A stretch of DNA of 64,000 bases from assembly GCA_039028975.1 (NCBI GenBank), contig JBCCHB010000086.1:4222-68221 (forward strand), given 5' to 3'. How positions within the stretch are numbered: position 1 is the first letter of the stretch; each line of letters begins with the position of its first letter. Of the stretch, positions 26,126 through 34,159 are shown one piece after another. The stretch is from JAHBNG01 sp039028975. Its GTDB lineage: Bacteria; Chloroflexota; Anaerolineae; Caldilineales; Caldilineaceae. Position numbers and translations under genes: made by a program. The notes under the pieces were generated by a model. It did not search any database. It was not told the origin of the DNA and saw only the letters and a list, made by a program, of their open reading frames with translations.

Positions 26126-26201
26126 GTGCCTTTTTTGCTTTAATGGTTCAAACAGGTCTGTGAATTAGGTAGGCTCGGTGGCTGGGATGTGAGTGGGGGT
26201 G

Positions 26202-26210
26202 TGCTACAAT
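26202..26210 (+). promoter_or_regulatory. Extended -10 for the small membrane protein gene
   Basis: TGCTACAAT at 26202-26210, 48 bp before the ATG at 26258. Confidence 0.4.
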
Positions 26211-26257
26211 TACTACCAAGCAATGAACCTATTCACACCATCCATTGAGCCAGATAC

Positions 26258-26602
26258 ATGAACCCCATCCAAGCCGTGATAAATGGCAAGCGCCGAGAAA
26301 TGCTTGAAGCTGTCGAGCAGATGCTTCACGACCCAAATGAGGTGGTCTTTTTTGAAGGTGAGCTAACGAGAGAGGTCATCTACGCCATCCTTGGTGCCTC
26401 GCTGCTTGTTGTGCTGCCCGTGCTTGCTACAGTTGCAGTCCCGACCCTACCAGCAAACTTGGCATTCATCATCTCGCACATTTTCGTGGTAGTGTTTGAG
26501 GCCACAATGGGCATTCAGATCTGGTATCGACATCAGGCAGGGAAGTTGTATCGCAGACGTAGGGATGATAAGCCTTACAAGAGAAACGGGTTGGCAATGT
26601 AG
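26258..26602 (+). CDS. Small two-helix membrane protein, unknown
   Basis: 114 residues. A soluble N-terminal part of about 45 residues (NGKRREMLEAVEQMLHDPNE) precedes two hydrophobic helices (about 46-70 and 75-97), then a basic tail (RRRRDDKPYKR), which predicts a cytoplasmic C terminus. I recognise no family. First gene inside the left edge of the island, opposite in direction to the pentapeptide and reverse transcriptase genes. Stand-alone small membrane proteins in such islands can be toxins or effectors, but nothing here shows that. Confidence 0.6.
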   Translation: MNPIQAVINGKRREMLEAVEQMLHDPNEVVFFEGELTREVIYAILGASLLVVLPVLATVAVPTLPANLAFIISHIFVVVFEATMGIQIWYRHQAGKLYRRRRDDKPYKRNGLAM

Positions 26603-26760
26603 GTGTGCTGTCAGGCTGACTCAGGGGAGCGTGACAGGTTCATTTCTGACGGATGGTAAATGGGTTCATTTGGGATGATAGGCGTTGTTTCAGGCTGCTG
26701 AGTGGGTTGTTAGCAGGTAGTGAGGGTAAAGAAACGCCGACATCCCAAGACCAGGGACGT

Positions 26761-27627
26761 TCACAGGGGTTGCTCATCGTCTTCAACTAAGATGGCACCG
26801 TTAGTAGCGGGGTCGAAGCCTTCGGGCCAGATAGTGGAATGACTGTATGATGCTCCTTCAAGTGTCGCCATGTTGAGGTCGGCGTTGGCTAGACTTGCAC
26901 CCCTTAAATCTGCCCATGAAAGATTGGCATCACGAAGACTCGCCTGTTCAAGAATGGTGTTTCTTAAATCTGCCCTTTCAAGATTGGCGTTTTCTAAATC
27001 AGCGTCATAGAAATCTGCATTAAGAAAGCTCCCATTTTTTGCATCCGCATCAGACAAATACGCATGCCTCAGATTTGCACCGCCTAGACTGACCCCACTG
27101 AGGCTAGTGCCGATAAGTTTTGCACCTTCTAAATCAGTGTTAAACATCAATGCTCCACTGAGGTTTGCAAGACTCAGGTTTAGCCCTTTCAAAGAGCCGT
27201 CCTCTAGCCATCCCCTTCTTCTTGATATTCTTACTGCCTCTAATGCATTTGCATTGACGTTGGCTCGTAATTGCTCAAGCACTTGACTCTTATATCGTTG
27301 CTCTGCTCTCCACTCAGTCAACCGATCAATGATCAGCACCGTTATCGCAATACTTGCCAGTTCAGCAGCACCGTTGGCGTAGAAGTCTTCAATGAGCCGA
27401 CCAGGGAATGCACCTGTCTGAATAGCCCCCCATAATGCGGTGAACAGGCTAAGACCGAGCGCACCGTAGGCCACAATGCGCACTGGGTCAGTGGGCTTCT
27501 TGTACCAATTGATGAGCCTATTCTTGATGTGGTCAATCCGGTCGGATGGTGCAGCCCCAGGTAGGCCCAGGAAGGCAGCAATAGACCATATCAGGATGAG
27601 GGTGATGGTGAGTAGGAACCAGAGCAT
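26761..27627 (-). CDS. Membrane-anchored pentapeptide-repeat protein
   Basis: 288 residues. Three hydrophobic segments occupy the first half (residues about 1-25, 50-70 and 85-105, the last ending IIDRLTEWRAEQ). From about residue 145 to 270 there are pentapeptide repeats of the A(D/N)LXX type (ANLERADLRNTILEQASLRD and more), which fold as a right-handed quadrilateral beta-helix. The start codon lies 75 bp after the stop of the reverse transcriptase gene on the same strand, so the two are probably one operon. In that setting it could be a membrane effector; this is inference from position. Similar membrane pentapeptide proteins also occur alone in many bacteria. Confidence 0.85.
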   Translation of the reverse strand: MLWFLLTITLILIWSIAAFLGLPGAAPSDRIDHIKNRLINWYKKPTDPVRIVAYGALGLSLFTALWGAIQTGAFPGRLIEDFYANGAAELASIAITVLIIDRLTEWRAEQRYKSQVLEQLRANVNANALEAVRISRRRGWLEDGSLKGLNLSLANLSGALMFNTDLEGAKLIGTSLSGVSLGGANLRHAYLSDADAKNGSFLNADFYDADLENANLERADLRNTILEQASLRDANLSWADLRGASLANADLNMATLEGASYSHSTIWPEGFDPATNGAILVEDDEQPL

Positions 27628-27702
27628 TAGTGTTTCACTATCTCCCTACGCCAATCGTCAACCGTAATGATCAATATGGTGAGTATATCTAGTCTGTCAA
27701 TT

Positions 27703-30702
27703 TCACGGATATTCAAAATAGCCCTCATCAGCCCTCCGACCACTATAGTATTCTAACCGAATTAAATCAGGCTCACTATAGTCAAATATACCGACAAGTT
27801 CACCATTTGAATTTAACGCCTCATGTGGTGGGATCGAAAGTTCGTCATTTACACTGTTACCTGTGGATTCATTGAAGTGATATGCATCAAGAACAAGGGC
27901 ATAATTACGTTCAAGTCGCCCCATAGTACTGTTTGTCCAATCAATAATTTTGGCTATCTCAATTGCATCGATTCTGTACTCCTGAAAGTCCTGAGCATTG
28001 GCAAGATACAACCATGACTCTGATGCCATCAATTTTTCTATATAAGTACCCTGTGTGGCATTTTGAGTAACTACCCGCCAATGCCTTGAGTCAATGTTCG
28101 ATAGAAAACGAATCGATCTTAGTACGCAGGCACATAGGTAAGATTTGAATTTTCTGTCACCGTCAGAGTAAAAACTGTACAGATGCAAAATTTCTTCACC
28201 AAACCCCTGACGAGCAATCCCTTCAATGGCACGCATGGGTTCTCGGATGACCCAAGGAGAAGCCATCAATATGTCCATGATTTTATGCAAGGCATGGCCT
28301 AAACCTAGCAGCATCAGTTTATTAGAAGCAGAGCGTATTCTCGTTTGCAATATACGCTCGTGGTTTGCTTCAATGTCACTGTTTTCTTTCAGTTCAGTCC
28401 ATGCCTCAATGAGGACAGCAGCTATTTCTTTTTGTAGCTCTATCTTCTTTTTAATCCAGACTGGATTGTGATTTACAAATGCATCTTGCCACTTCTTTCG
28501 TGTGTGGCAATCTTCATGATTTGGGAATTCTGGTACAACAAGTGCAGGTGACTTCTTTGAATCACGATTACGCATTTTGGGGTTAAATAGATACTTTGAC
28601 ACTTGACGGCTGATATATGATGTTGTTGGGAAAATTTCTATAAGGTTCAAAAGACTCTGATATTTTTCAACATAAAACCACCACTGTTCATTTTGATGAA
28701 AACTCTCTCTGAACTCAGCGTGTCGCTCTTGATGTAAAATCCATAAACTATTGGTTAAGTCAGTATAGGATGTGCCGATACTTTCCAGCAGTTCGTCTGC
28801 TTGTGTAGCCTTTAGAAAACGAGATATATCGTAGTAAATTTCCGTTTTGTCTTCATTTAGCTCAAGACCAAGCTTGTCTAATTCTTCTTTTATTGCCTCC
28901 AGAATCTGACGAACGGCAATTTCTATTTCTGTACCTTCTTCCTGTTCTGGTACAACCAAAATAATATCGTCAACATACCTGAAAATCGCTACGTTCCATT
29001 CGTTATTCGTGCCAAAACGGGTATCAATCGCTGTAAGATACATGTTAGCATAGAAGCCTGATGCTGGACTGCCTTGCACCAACCCTCGCCCCAAATCATG
29101 CTCATCTATGTTAGTAGAGAGAAGTAATTTTATCAGCCAATGAATCCTCTGACTTTTGGATAATGTCTGTTGTGTAATCTCGACAAGCTGATTTTGCACA
29201 ATATTTGTGAAAAAGGAACGTATATCGACTCGAATGACTGCCTTAGTTGTAGGTAGCTCTGCCTGTTGTCTAGACTTTTTGATATAGGTTTTGTAGGCAT
29301 TAAACCAAGAATCATAGAGGTATTCAGTCTCCCTGTTATATTTTTTCTGTGAAATCCTATAAGCATAACTACTTCCTCTCAATTGGGATTCTTTATTTCC
29401 TAACTTTTGGATTACCGCTACAGATAAGAGTTCTTCCTCCATCCTAGACAATCCCCGTGGGCGCTCTGCATTAGAGTTCTTGGGAACTTTGTATGCAACA
29501 AAATCATCTCCTTTTGCTAGATCGTCTGCGTATGCCATAAGCTGCTGACGCATTCTTTCTAAATTTTGATCCAGATTGTGTTCAAATAAAAGTATCTCAA
29601 CTTCGTCTACAAAAGACTCCCTTAGAATGCTATGCCTTGTTCTCACCCACGCAAGATATAAGTTTTCTATGCTGATGACTTCTTGCCAATCCTGATCTAC
29701 ACGCAATTCCTCGTTAACAATAGTGGTTATGTTCACGTGATATTTTGTTGAATGTGGAGTTACCTTGCGCCCCCAATAGCTCTCAGGGGGATTTAAGAAA
29801 CTCACCTGATGCTCTCCTGTGGCGAGCAGTTCTGTCTTATGTCTGTTGCTTCCGAAGACATGATTCAATGCTTGCCCCATCTCAACAACTCGCTCATCAA
29901 GCATATAGTTATCGGTCGCAATAGTGAATACATGCAGATTGTCAATAAAGACTCCCTCGAATATGGATTTATATGCATATGCTTGCTCAATGCCAAACTG
30001 CTTACGTTCTTGTGAGACTGCGCTATTGTCTACCCCAAGAGCATCCAAGATGTGCAAATTTTCGGTTCGAGCGGTCTGAATCAATTGAAATGGCGGAACC
30101 ACATTAACTTGCATCACTAAACAATGGGGAAGTTTTGGCAACCCCCATTTCTCACGGTTCTGATGGAGTTCATGTATTATTTTACTCGATGCATTTGGAA
30201 TACCGTCATCAATAATTCTATGGTCGATAGAGATGCGGTAGTGTTCACTTATCTCAGCTTTTATATGTTTCAAAAAATGGTAATATATTCCTACAGCATT
30301 CGGGTTAGGATCAACACCAATACAAAAAACTTCAATGTGATTCGTGATTACTCTTTGCTCTTGAAGTTGTAGAACAGTCTCGATAAAAGCTGTTGATCCC
30401 GCACCAGCACCACATCCAATATCCAGTATGCAAATACGTGGATTAAATTGAAGCCAACTAACAAGTGCGTCAGAAGATACAGCGGAATGAAATGATGCAA
30501 TCACTTTGAAGTGGTGTGTAGGGAAATAGGCGTGAAACTGTGCTGCGGCATTTTCCAAGCTATTATCTTGTTTGCCCAACAATGCAGTAATCTGCGGATA
30601 TGACAGGTTTCGATAAGACAGATTGAATTCAGGCTTGGCAAGCCAAATTTGTGTTGCCTGATATGCCCGATGGATTATAGGGTGAAGCGTGTGTACTTTC
30701 AT
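27703..30702 (-). CDS. Methyltransferase-like/reverse transcriptase fusion protein
   Basis: 999 residues. The N-terminal part (about 60-300) has a Rossmann methyltransferase signature: ILDIGCGAGAGS with D94 ends strand 1, and VFCIGVDPNP gives the acidic end of strand 2. A helical linker follows. The reverse transcriptase domain (about 415-640) starts at PRGLSRMEEELLSVAVIQKL; motif A is VDIRSFF (D493), motif B GLVQGSPASGFYANMY, motif C RYVDD (D578-D579), then GLELNEDKTEIY. Both catalytic sites look intact. The last 350 residues are helical and unassigned, as in Abi/DRT-type defence reverse transcriptases. No maturase or HNH domain, so a group II intron is unlikely. The methyltransferase fusion is unfamiliar to me. 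Confidence 0.88.
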   Translation of the reverse strand: MKVHTLHPIIHRAYQATQIWLAKPEFNLSYRNLSYPQITALLGKQDNSLENAAAQFHAYFPTHHFKVIASFHSAVSSDALVSWLQFNPRICILDIGCGAGAGSTAFIETVLQLQEQRVITNHIEVFCIGVDPNPNAVGIYYHFLKHIKAEISEHYRISIDHRIIDDGIPNASSKIIHELHQNREKWGLPKLPHCLVMQVNVVPPFQLIQTARTENLHILDALGVDNSAVSQERKQFGIEQAYAYKSIFEGVFIDNLHVFTIATDNYMLDERVVEMGQALNHVFGSNRHKTELLATGEHQVSFLNPPESYWGRKVTPHSTKYHVNITTIVNEELRVDQDWQEVISIENLYLAWVRTRHSILRESFVDEVEILLFEHNLDQNLERMRQQLMAYADDLAKGDDFVAYKVPKNSNAERPRGLSRMEEELLSVAVIQKLGNKESQLRGSSYAYRISQKKYNRETEYLYDSWFNAYKTYIKKSRQQAELPTTKAVIRVDIRSFFTNIVQNQLVEITQQTLSKSQRIHWLIKLLLSTNIDEHDLGRGLVQGSPASGFYANMYLTAIDTRFGTNNEWNVAIFRYVDDIILVVPEQEEGTEIEIAVRQILEAIKEELDKLGLELNEDKTEIYYDISRFLKATQADELLESIGTSYTDLTNSLWILHQERHAEFRESFHQNEQWWFYVEKYQSLLNLIEIFPTTSYISRQVSKYLFNPKMRNRDSKKSPALVVPEFPNHEDCHTRKKWQDAFVNHNPVWIKKKIELQKEIAAVLIEAWTELKENSDIEANHERILQTRIRSASNKLMLLGLGHALHKIMDILMASPWVIREPMRAIEGIARQGFGEEILHLYSFYSDGDRKFKSYLCACVLRSIRFLSNIDSRHWRVVTQNATQGTYIEKLMASESWLYLANAQDFQEYRIDAIEIAKIIDWTNSTMGRLERNYALVLDAYHFNESTGNSVNDELSIPPHEALNSNGELVGIFDYSEPDLIRLEYYSGRRADEGYFEYP

Positions 30703-30727
30703 GATTTATCTATAACTTCTTGCCAAC

Positions 30728-30776
30728 AAAAACACCCTCAGGGAGTATCTGTAAACACAGCAGATCACTGAGGGTG
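30728..30776 (-). terminator. Hairpin with T-tract directly upstream of the reverse transcriptase gene
   Basis: Stem CACCCTCAG/CTGAGGGTG (30733-30741 with 30768-30776) plus inner stem ATCTG/CAGAT. On the minus strand it is followed by TTTTT (30728-30732), 26 bp before the reverse transcriptase ATG. It may be an attenuator or the 3' end of a leader RNA. Confidence 0.7.
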
Positions 30777-30790
30777 AAAGAGAACGATTA

Positions 30791-30799
30791 TGGTATAAT
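30791..30799 (+). promoter_or_regulatory. Extended -10 promoter of the candidate small RNA
   Basis: TGGTATAAT (30791-30799), a full extended -10 on the plus strand, divergent from the reverse transcriptase gene. Expected start about 30806. Confidence 0.6.
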
Positions 30800-30805
30800 G
30801 ACTCA

Positions 30806-30875
30806 CAGATGCCCGCTGCTGGTTATCTAGCGATGTCAGCAGTAGGTTTGGGAGCGGCTGCAACCGCTCCTTTTT
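30806..30875 (+). ncRNA. Candidate small RNA beside the reverse transcriptase
   Basis: About 70 nt from the predicted start to the end of a strong intrinsic terminator. It contains a hairpin CTGCTG/CAGCAG (30816-30821 with 30837-30842) and a terminator stem GGAGCGG/CCGCTCC (30851-30857 with 30864-30870) followed by TTTTT. No open reading frame fits. Defence reverse transcriptases and retrons often have a structured RNA next to them, though usually on the same strand; this one is divergent. The minus strand of the same stretch is also structured, so a same-strand leader RNA is an alternative. Confidence 0.5.
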
Positions 30876-30954
30876 GATTACAATGAGTTTAAGTCAGCCT
30901 TGATGATTTTGTCAACTGATGTAAATTTGCTGCTATATAGCCCACTCATCAGCT

Positions 30955-31980
30955 CTATCCATTCCTGAACTGCCGCTTCCACGGTATATGCAATCGCTCT
31001 GCTGCCTCAGTCTTGGCACGCTCCCCACGTCGGTCATATCCTGCCGTCGTGTTGGCACTGGAATGCCCCATCAGCTTTTGCACCGTCGATAAGTCAACGC
31101 CAGCATCTAGCAAGTCACCTGCATAAGTTCTTCTCATGTCATGGGGTGAGAAGTCGCTGATACCTACCTGTTCAGCCCGTGCCGTCAGAATGTCATAGAT
31201 GGATTGCTCAACCAGCCTCGAATCCTGAATATGCCCACCACGGCGCACAGGCTGGAATAGTGGCCCTGGCTCTCTACCTCGGACATGCAACCAGTCATTC
31301 AGTGTATCAACAGCACCACGGGCCTTGAGGGGAACGGTACGTGTCTTGTTATGCTTGCCACGAATGGCGAACGTACCTGTCTCAGCGTTGTAGTCCTCAA
31401 CCTGTAGGCTGGCGAGTTCAGCCCGTCTCAGGCCAGCAGCGTAAGCCAGAGATATGAGCGCAGCGTCACGGATGGCGACCGCACGAACGGTGTCGTCACC
31501 ATCCTTGTCATCAGCACAGACCTTCATCAACGCTGCCATTTCAGCATCTGTGACACTACGGCCAGCAGCTTGTTCAGGCTTATCCACAGGCAGGGGCTTG
31601 AAATCAACAGCACGCTGATAGTCATCAGCACTCACGTACCCCAGACGCCAGCATTCCTTGAGAACACCCCTGAGTGCAGCCAACATCTTATTACATGTGT
31701 TTGCGCTCCATCGGTCGCTGTCAAGCAGTGCCGCCCGTATCGCTGCCGTGTGTTGGTAACGAAGTTGAGGCCAGGGAAACGTTTAGTGGTCGGCGTTGGG
31801 TATGATTAGGTTGGCGATGTCATCCAGAGCATTCCGCATTGTACGCCGACTACCCTCAGATAGGTAGGCCAGATAAACAAGTGCAGGGTGCTGATCGGCT
31901 GGAATAACGCCGACAGTGACCAACTCAAGGGATTCACTCTCGGTAACACTCGTTTGTATGGGTTCAATTGTGTTAATCAT
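30955..31980 (-). pseudogene. int: Tyrosine integrase interrupted by one in-frame stop
   Basis: One frame runs from ATG 31980 to 30955 and is broken only by a TAA at 31783-31785 (codon 66). Before it is the N-terminal SAM-like part (STRRT-like SEGSRRTMRNALDDIANLI); directly after it the same domain goes on (PWPQLRYQHTAAIRAALLDS, then NTCNKMLAALRGVLKECWRL). The catalytic domain is intact: GLRRAEL (Arg), GKHNKTRTVPL (Lys), HDMRRTYAG (His-x-x-Arg), LMGHSSANTTAGYDRR (His and Tyr). So a single base change (probably a Tyr, Gln, Lys or Glu codon) inactivated it. Restart at ATG 31686 would give a 243-residue protein without its core-binding half. It is the integrase expected to have built the flanking tRNA-Arg repeats. 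Confidence 0.85.
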
Positions 31981-32122
31981 GAATACTCATTTCAAATTTT
32001 AATCTTTTTGAACTTTATTCTCATAGACTATTTTACACTACAAACAGTTAAAATTTAAACCGCGGATGATCATTTTGTGGAATTATGGAAGACTCAAAAC
32101 GATTGCAAGATTGAATATACGC

Positions 32123-32167
32123 AAAAAGGCACTGTTTTGACAAGTCGTTGTCATAACAGCGCCTTTT
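32123..32167. terminator. Bidirectional intrinsic terminator
   Basis: Stem GGCACTGTT-TTGACA/TGTCA-AACAGCGCC with AAAAA before and TTTT after works on both strands. It separates the integrase remnant from the membrane protein gene at 32249, whose minus-strand transcript it would end. Confidence 0.7.
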
Positions 32168-32248
32168 CACTGCCTTAAGGCAAATTTCATTAATTCGCAT
32201 TTGCATTAATTAACTGGTTACGGTTCGTTCATTTTCCGCCTCTTTTCT

Positions 32249-32593
32249 TTATGCGCCTATCAGTAGAATTTGAATTAATGAAATTGCCAATCCCAGGCTC
32301 AAGGAAACCAAAGCAATCACAAATACTGTGAGAGACATGCTTTGAGTATGCAAATACATTCGCAACTCCTTAATTTCAATTCCTGCTCCAAACTCTTGCA
32401 CGTTTAAGTCAACTTTTGGCAATGCTCTATGCGCCTTTGAAGAGAGCATTTGGCTAGAAAGCTCATCTACAGTAATCGATGCTTCTGAAGAATCTGCTAA
32501 ACTAGCCCCAATGTCAACTCGATTGAGTGCCTGATTGACTTCATTGTTTAACAGTTGATTGGATAATTCGTTCAAGGTCACAGAGGATGTCAT
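32249..32593 (-). CDS. Small C-terminally anchored membrane protein with internal duplication
   Basis: 114 residues; ATG 32593 has AGGAGCC a few bases upstream. The N-terminal half contains a diverged tandem duplication: LNELSNQLLNNEVNQALNRV and VDELSSQMLSSKAHRALPKV, about 42 residues apart. The C terminus is a single hydrophobic helix (VFVIALVSLSLGLAISLIQI). I recognise no family. It could be a tail-anchored protein using the duplicated segments for binding. Followed by the terminator at 32123. Confidence 0.6.
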   Translation of the reverse strand: MTSSVTLNELSNQLLNNEVNQALNRVDIGASLADSSEASITVDELSSQMLSSKAHRALPKVDLNVQEFGAGIEIKELRMYLHTQSMSLTVFVIALVSLSLGLAISLIQILLIGA

Positions 32594-32633
32594 TTAAAGG
32601 CTCCTATCGTCCAGGATAGCCTTCATGAATCCG

Positions 32634-32855
32634 TCATACTTTTAGAATAGGAATGCTAAGGATTAATGCGCCAGGAACCGCTCTATCACCTTCTTTTCCT
32701 CTAGTAGATGCAAAGCCTTGTGAGTTTCTACAATTACTAGACTCACGAATTACTTCCTTGCTTAGCACAACTTGGCGACGAAAATAAATGGCAAGACAGC
32801 GTGTGGGTTCAAAATATCCTTTATCGGGCTTTGGCTCCCATAACGGTAGAGCCAC
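32634..32855 (-). CDS. Possible small protein, doubtful
   Basis: 73 residues from a GTG without a convincing ribosome site. Sequence such as CLAIYFRRQVVLSKEVIRES shows no known domain. It may be a decayed gene or chance frame in the 519-bp gap 32594-33112, in which I see no other feature. Confidence 0.2.
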   Translation of the reverse strand: MALPLWEPKPDKGYFEPTRCLAIYFRRQVVLSKEVIRESSNCRNSQGFASTRGKEGDRAVPGALILSIPILKV

Positions 32856-33112
32856 ATTGTTGTCCCACTCCTAACTATCAATACTTACATTCAGCAGCGA
32901 CCTCTCAATCAGGCCACCACATTCTATTCTGCTGGTATGGTTTTACCTACTATGAATTATACCGCGGTTTTCACACTGAGTAGAGTATAGATGCGAGAAT
33001 CTCACCATAAGCAGGCTCCTATTTTTTGTTAATACTTGGTGGTCCATGAATTATTGTAAGCAGTTATCATCTTAAAGACTTCGATGGATTGGAACTACTG
33101 GGCTCACACGTA

Positions 33113-33349
33113 TTACCACACAAACTGCAAGCGGGTTTCTCTGATTTCAGTCTCGTTTTCAGATGCTGCCACTTTCTCCTTTATATAAAGATCAGCATCA
33201 GGGTTCTCACTTACCTTGATACCGATCAATCCGAACTGTAACGCCCTACGCACGCTTTCCCGAATTGAAATCCCATGCTCCTCAGCATATTTTTTCAACT
33301 CGTCATAAATCTCGGATGGAAGCGACAGCGTATATCGCTGATTTCCCAT
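33113..33349 (-). CDS. Ribbon-helix-helix (CopG-like) regulator
   Basis: 78 residues. RYTLSLPSEIYDELKKYAEE followed by HGISIRESVRRALQFGLIGI matches the ribbon-helix-helix fold: a beta strand (RYTLSLP) and two helices with the usual Gly turn. Such proteins bind operators as dimers and often repress their own promoter or act as antitoxins. A strong promoter with a 13-bp palindrome in its spacer lies just upstream (33406-33435), which points to autoregulation. No toxin gene is adjacent on the same strand. The C-terminal 30 residues are acidic and may be flexible. Confidence 0.8.
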   Translation of the reverse strand: MGNQRYTLSLPSEIYDELKKYAEEHGISIRESVRRALQFGLIGIKVSENPDADLYIKEKVAASENETEIRETRLQFVW

Positions 33350-33405
33350 GACTTAATTTCCTTATTATATCAATAGTAGGCATCAATCAGCATCAATTCG
33401 ACATC

Positions 33406-33435
33406 ATTGTAGCACCATTTTGGTGTCTCTGTCAA
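33406..33435 (-). promoter_or_regulatory. Promoter and palindromic operator of the RHH gene
   Basis: Minus strand: -35 TTGACA (33430-33435), 18-bp spacer, -10 TACAAT (33406-33411) with TG ahead. The spacer holds the palindrome CACCATTTTGGTG (33413-33425). Just downstream (33380-33405) are direct repeats of GCATCAAT. RHH proteins typically bind such short repeats. Confidence 0.7.
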
Positions 33436-33565
33436 GACCCAATTTCATTTTGGAAAGAAGTGATGTAGCCTCCACGACCGTCTTTCACCTCCTGACCGCC
33501 AATTCCCAACCACCAAAATCTGATACCCTGGCTCTACACCCATATACCCAAAAGGAGCCTCACTT

Positions 33566-33886
33566 ATGACCCAAGCTGGTGATCCTTCCTCCGATCCTGT
33601 TACCAGACAACTCAAAGAACTCACTGACAAAGTTGCCGACGCTCACCGGATGATGAGCGAGATTTATGATCGGATTGCAGGTGGCATCTATATCTATGGA
33701 TTGTACGATCCCCGTGATGATCTTCATATTGCCTACATAGGGCGTGCTGTCAACCCAGAGGAACGATACCGTAAACATCGCCAGGGGTCGAGTGGCACGT
33801 CAGACACTCTCCTAGCATGGTTCGCTGTACTTGAGCATAAGTATCTTGTGGCAGAGTTGAAGACAATCAAGCGGGTGGAAACCTAA
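33566..33886 (+). CDS. GIY-YIG nuclease-like small protein
   Basis: 106 residues; ATG 33566 follows AAAAGGAGCC. After an N-terminal helix (residues 10-32) comes IYIYGLYDPRD...AYIGRAVNPEERYRKHRQG, which fits the GIY-YIG core with the catalytic Arg. The domain is short: the late metal-binding Glu and Asn region is not clear, and the frame ends at VET with a stop, followed by 11 sense codons and another stop. It may be a truncated or minimal homing-type or phage-type nuclease domain. Divergent from the RHH gene, inside the right end of the island. Confidence 0.6.
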   Translation: MTQAGDPSSDPVTRQLKELTDKVADAHRMMSEIYDRIAGGIYIYGLYDPRDDLHIAYIGRAVNPEERYRKHRQGSSGTSDTLLAWFAVLEHKYLVAELKTIKRVET

Positions 33887-34012
33887 GAAGAACCCTATCT
33901 TGTTGAGGTTCAGGGGATTTGAGGGTCGCCTAAGCAGAGCCTCACAGCTTTGCTTGTATTGGTACCAGCTACCATTTTGATACTCCGAATCCGTTATCGT
34001 GTAAAAAGTGAA

Positions 34013-34043
34013 TAAAAAGAACCGTGCCGATTGACACGGGTTC
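34013..34043 (-). terminator. Intrinsic terminator of the right tRNA-Arg
   Basis: Minus strand: stem GAACCCGTG/CACGGTTC with TTTTT after (34014-34018). It lies 44 bp downstream of the right tRNA-Arg, on the island side. Confidence 0.7.
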
Positions 34044-34086
34044 TTGTAGCCTCAGACTGAAAAAGGGTTGATAGCTTGTTGTGCAG

Positions 34087-34159
34087 CGCCCCCTCCAGGA
34101 TTCGAACCTGGGACTCATGGTTTAGGAAACCATAGCTCTATCCCCTGAGCTAAGGGGGC
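34087..34159 (-). tRNA. tRNA-Arg (CCT), right copy
   Basis: Identical in all 73 positions to the left copy, anticodon CCT in loop TTCCTAA. Its upstream promoter (34285-34313) is on the chromosomal side and its terminator on the island side, the mirror image of the left copy. Confidence 0.95.

Noticed and set aside
27703..30702. Group II intron or classic retron
   Set aside because: No maturase or HNH domain and no intron RNA domains V/VI are seen; the typical retron msr-msd inverted ends directly before the reverse transcriptase cannot be recognised, although a novel RNA is possible.
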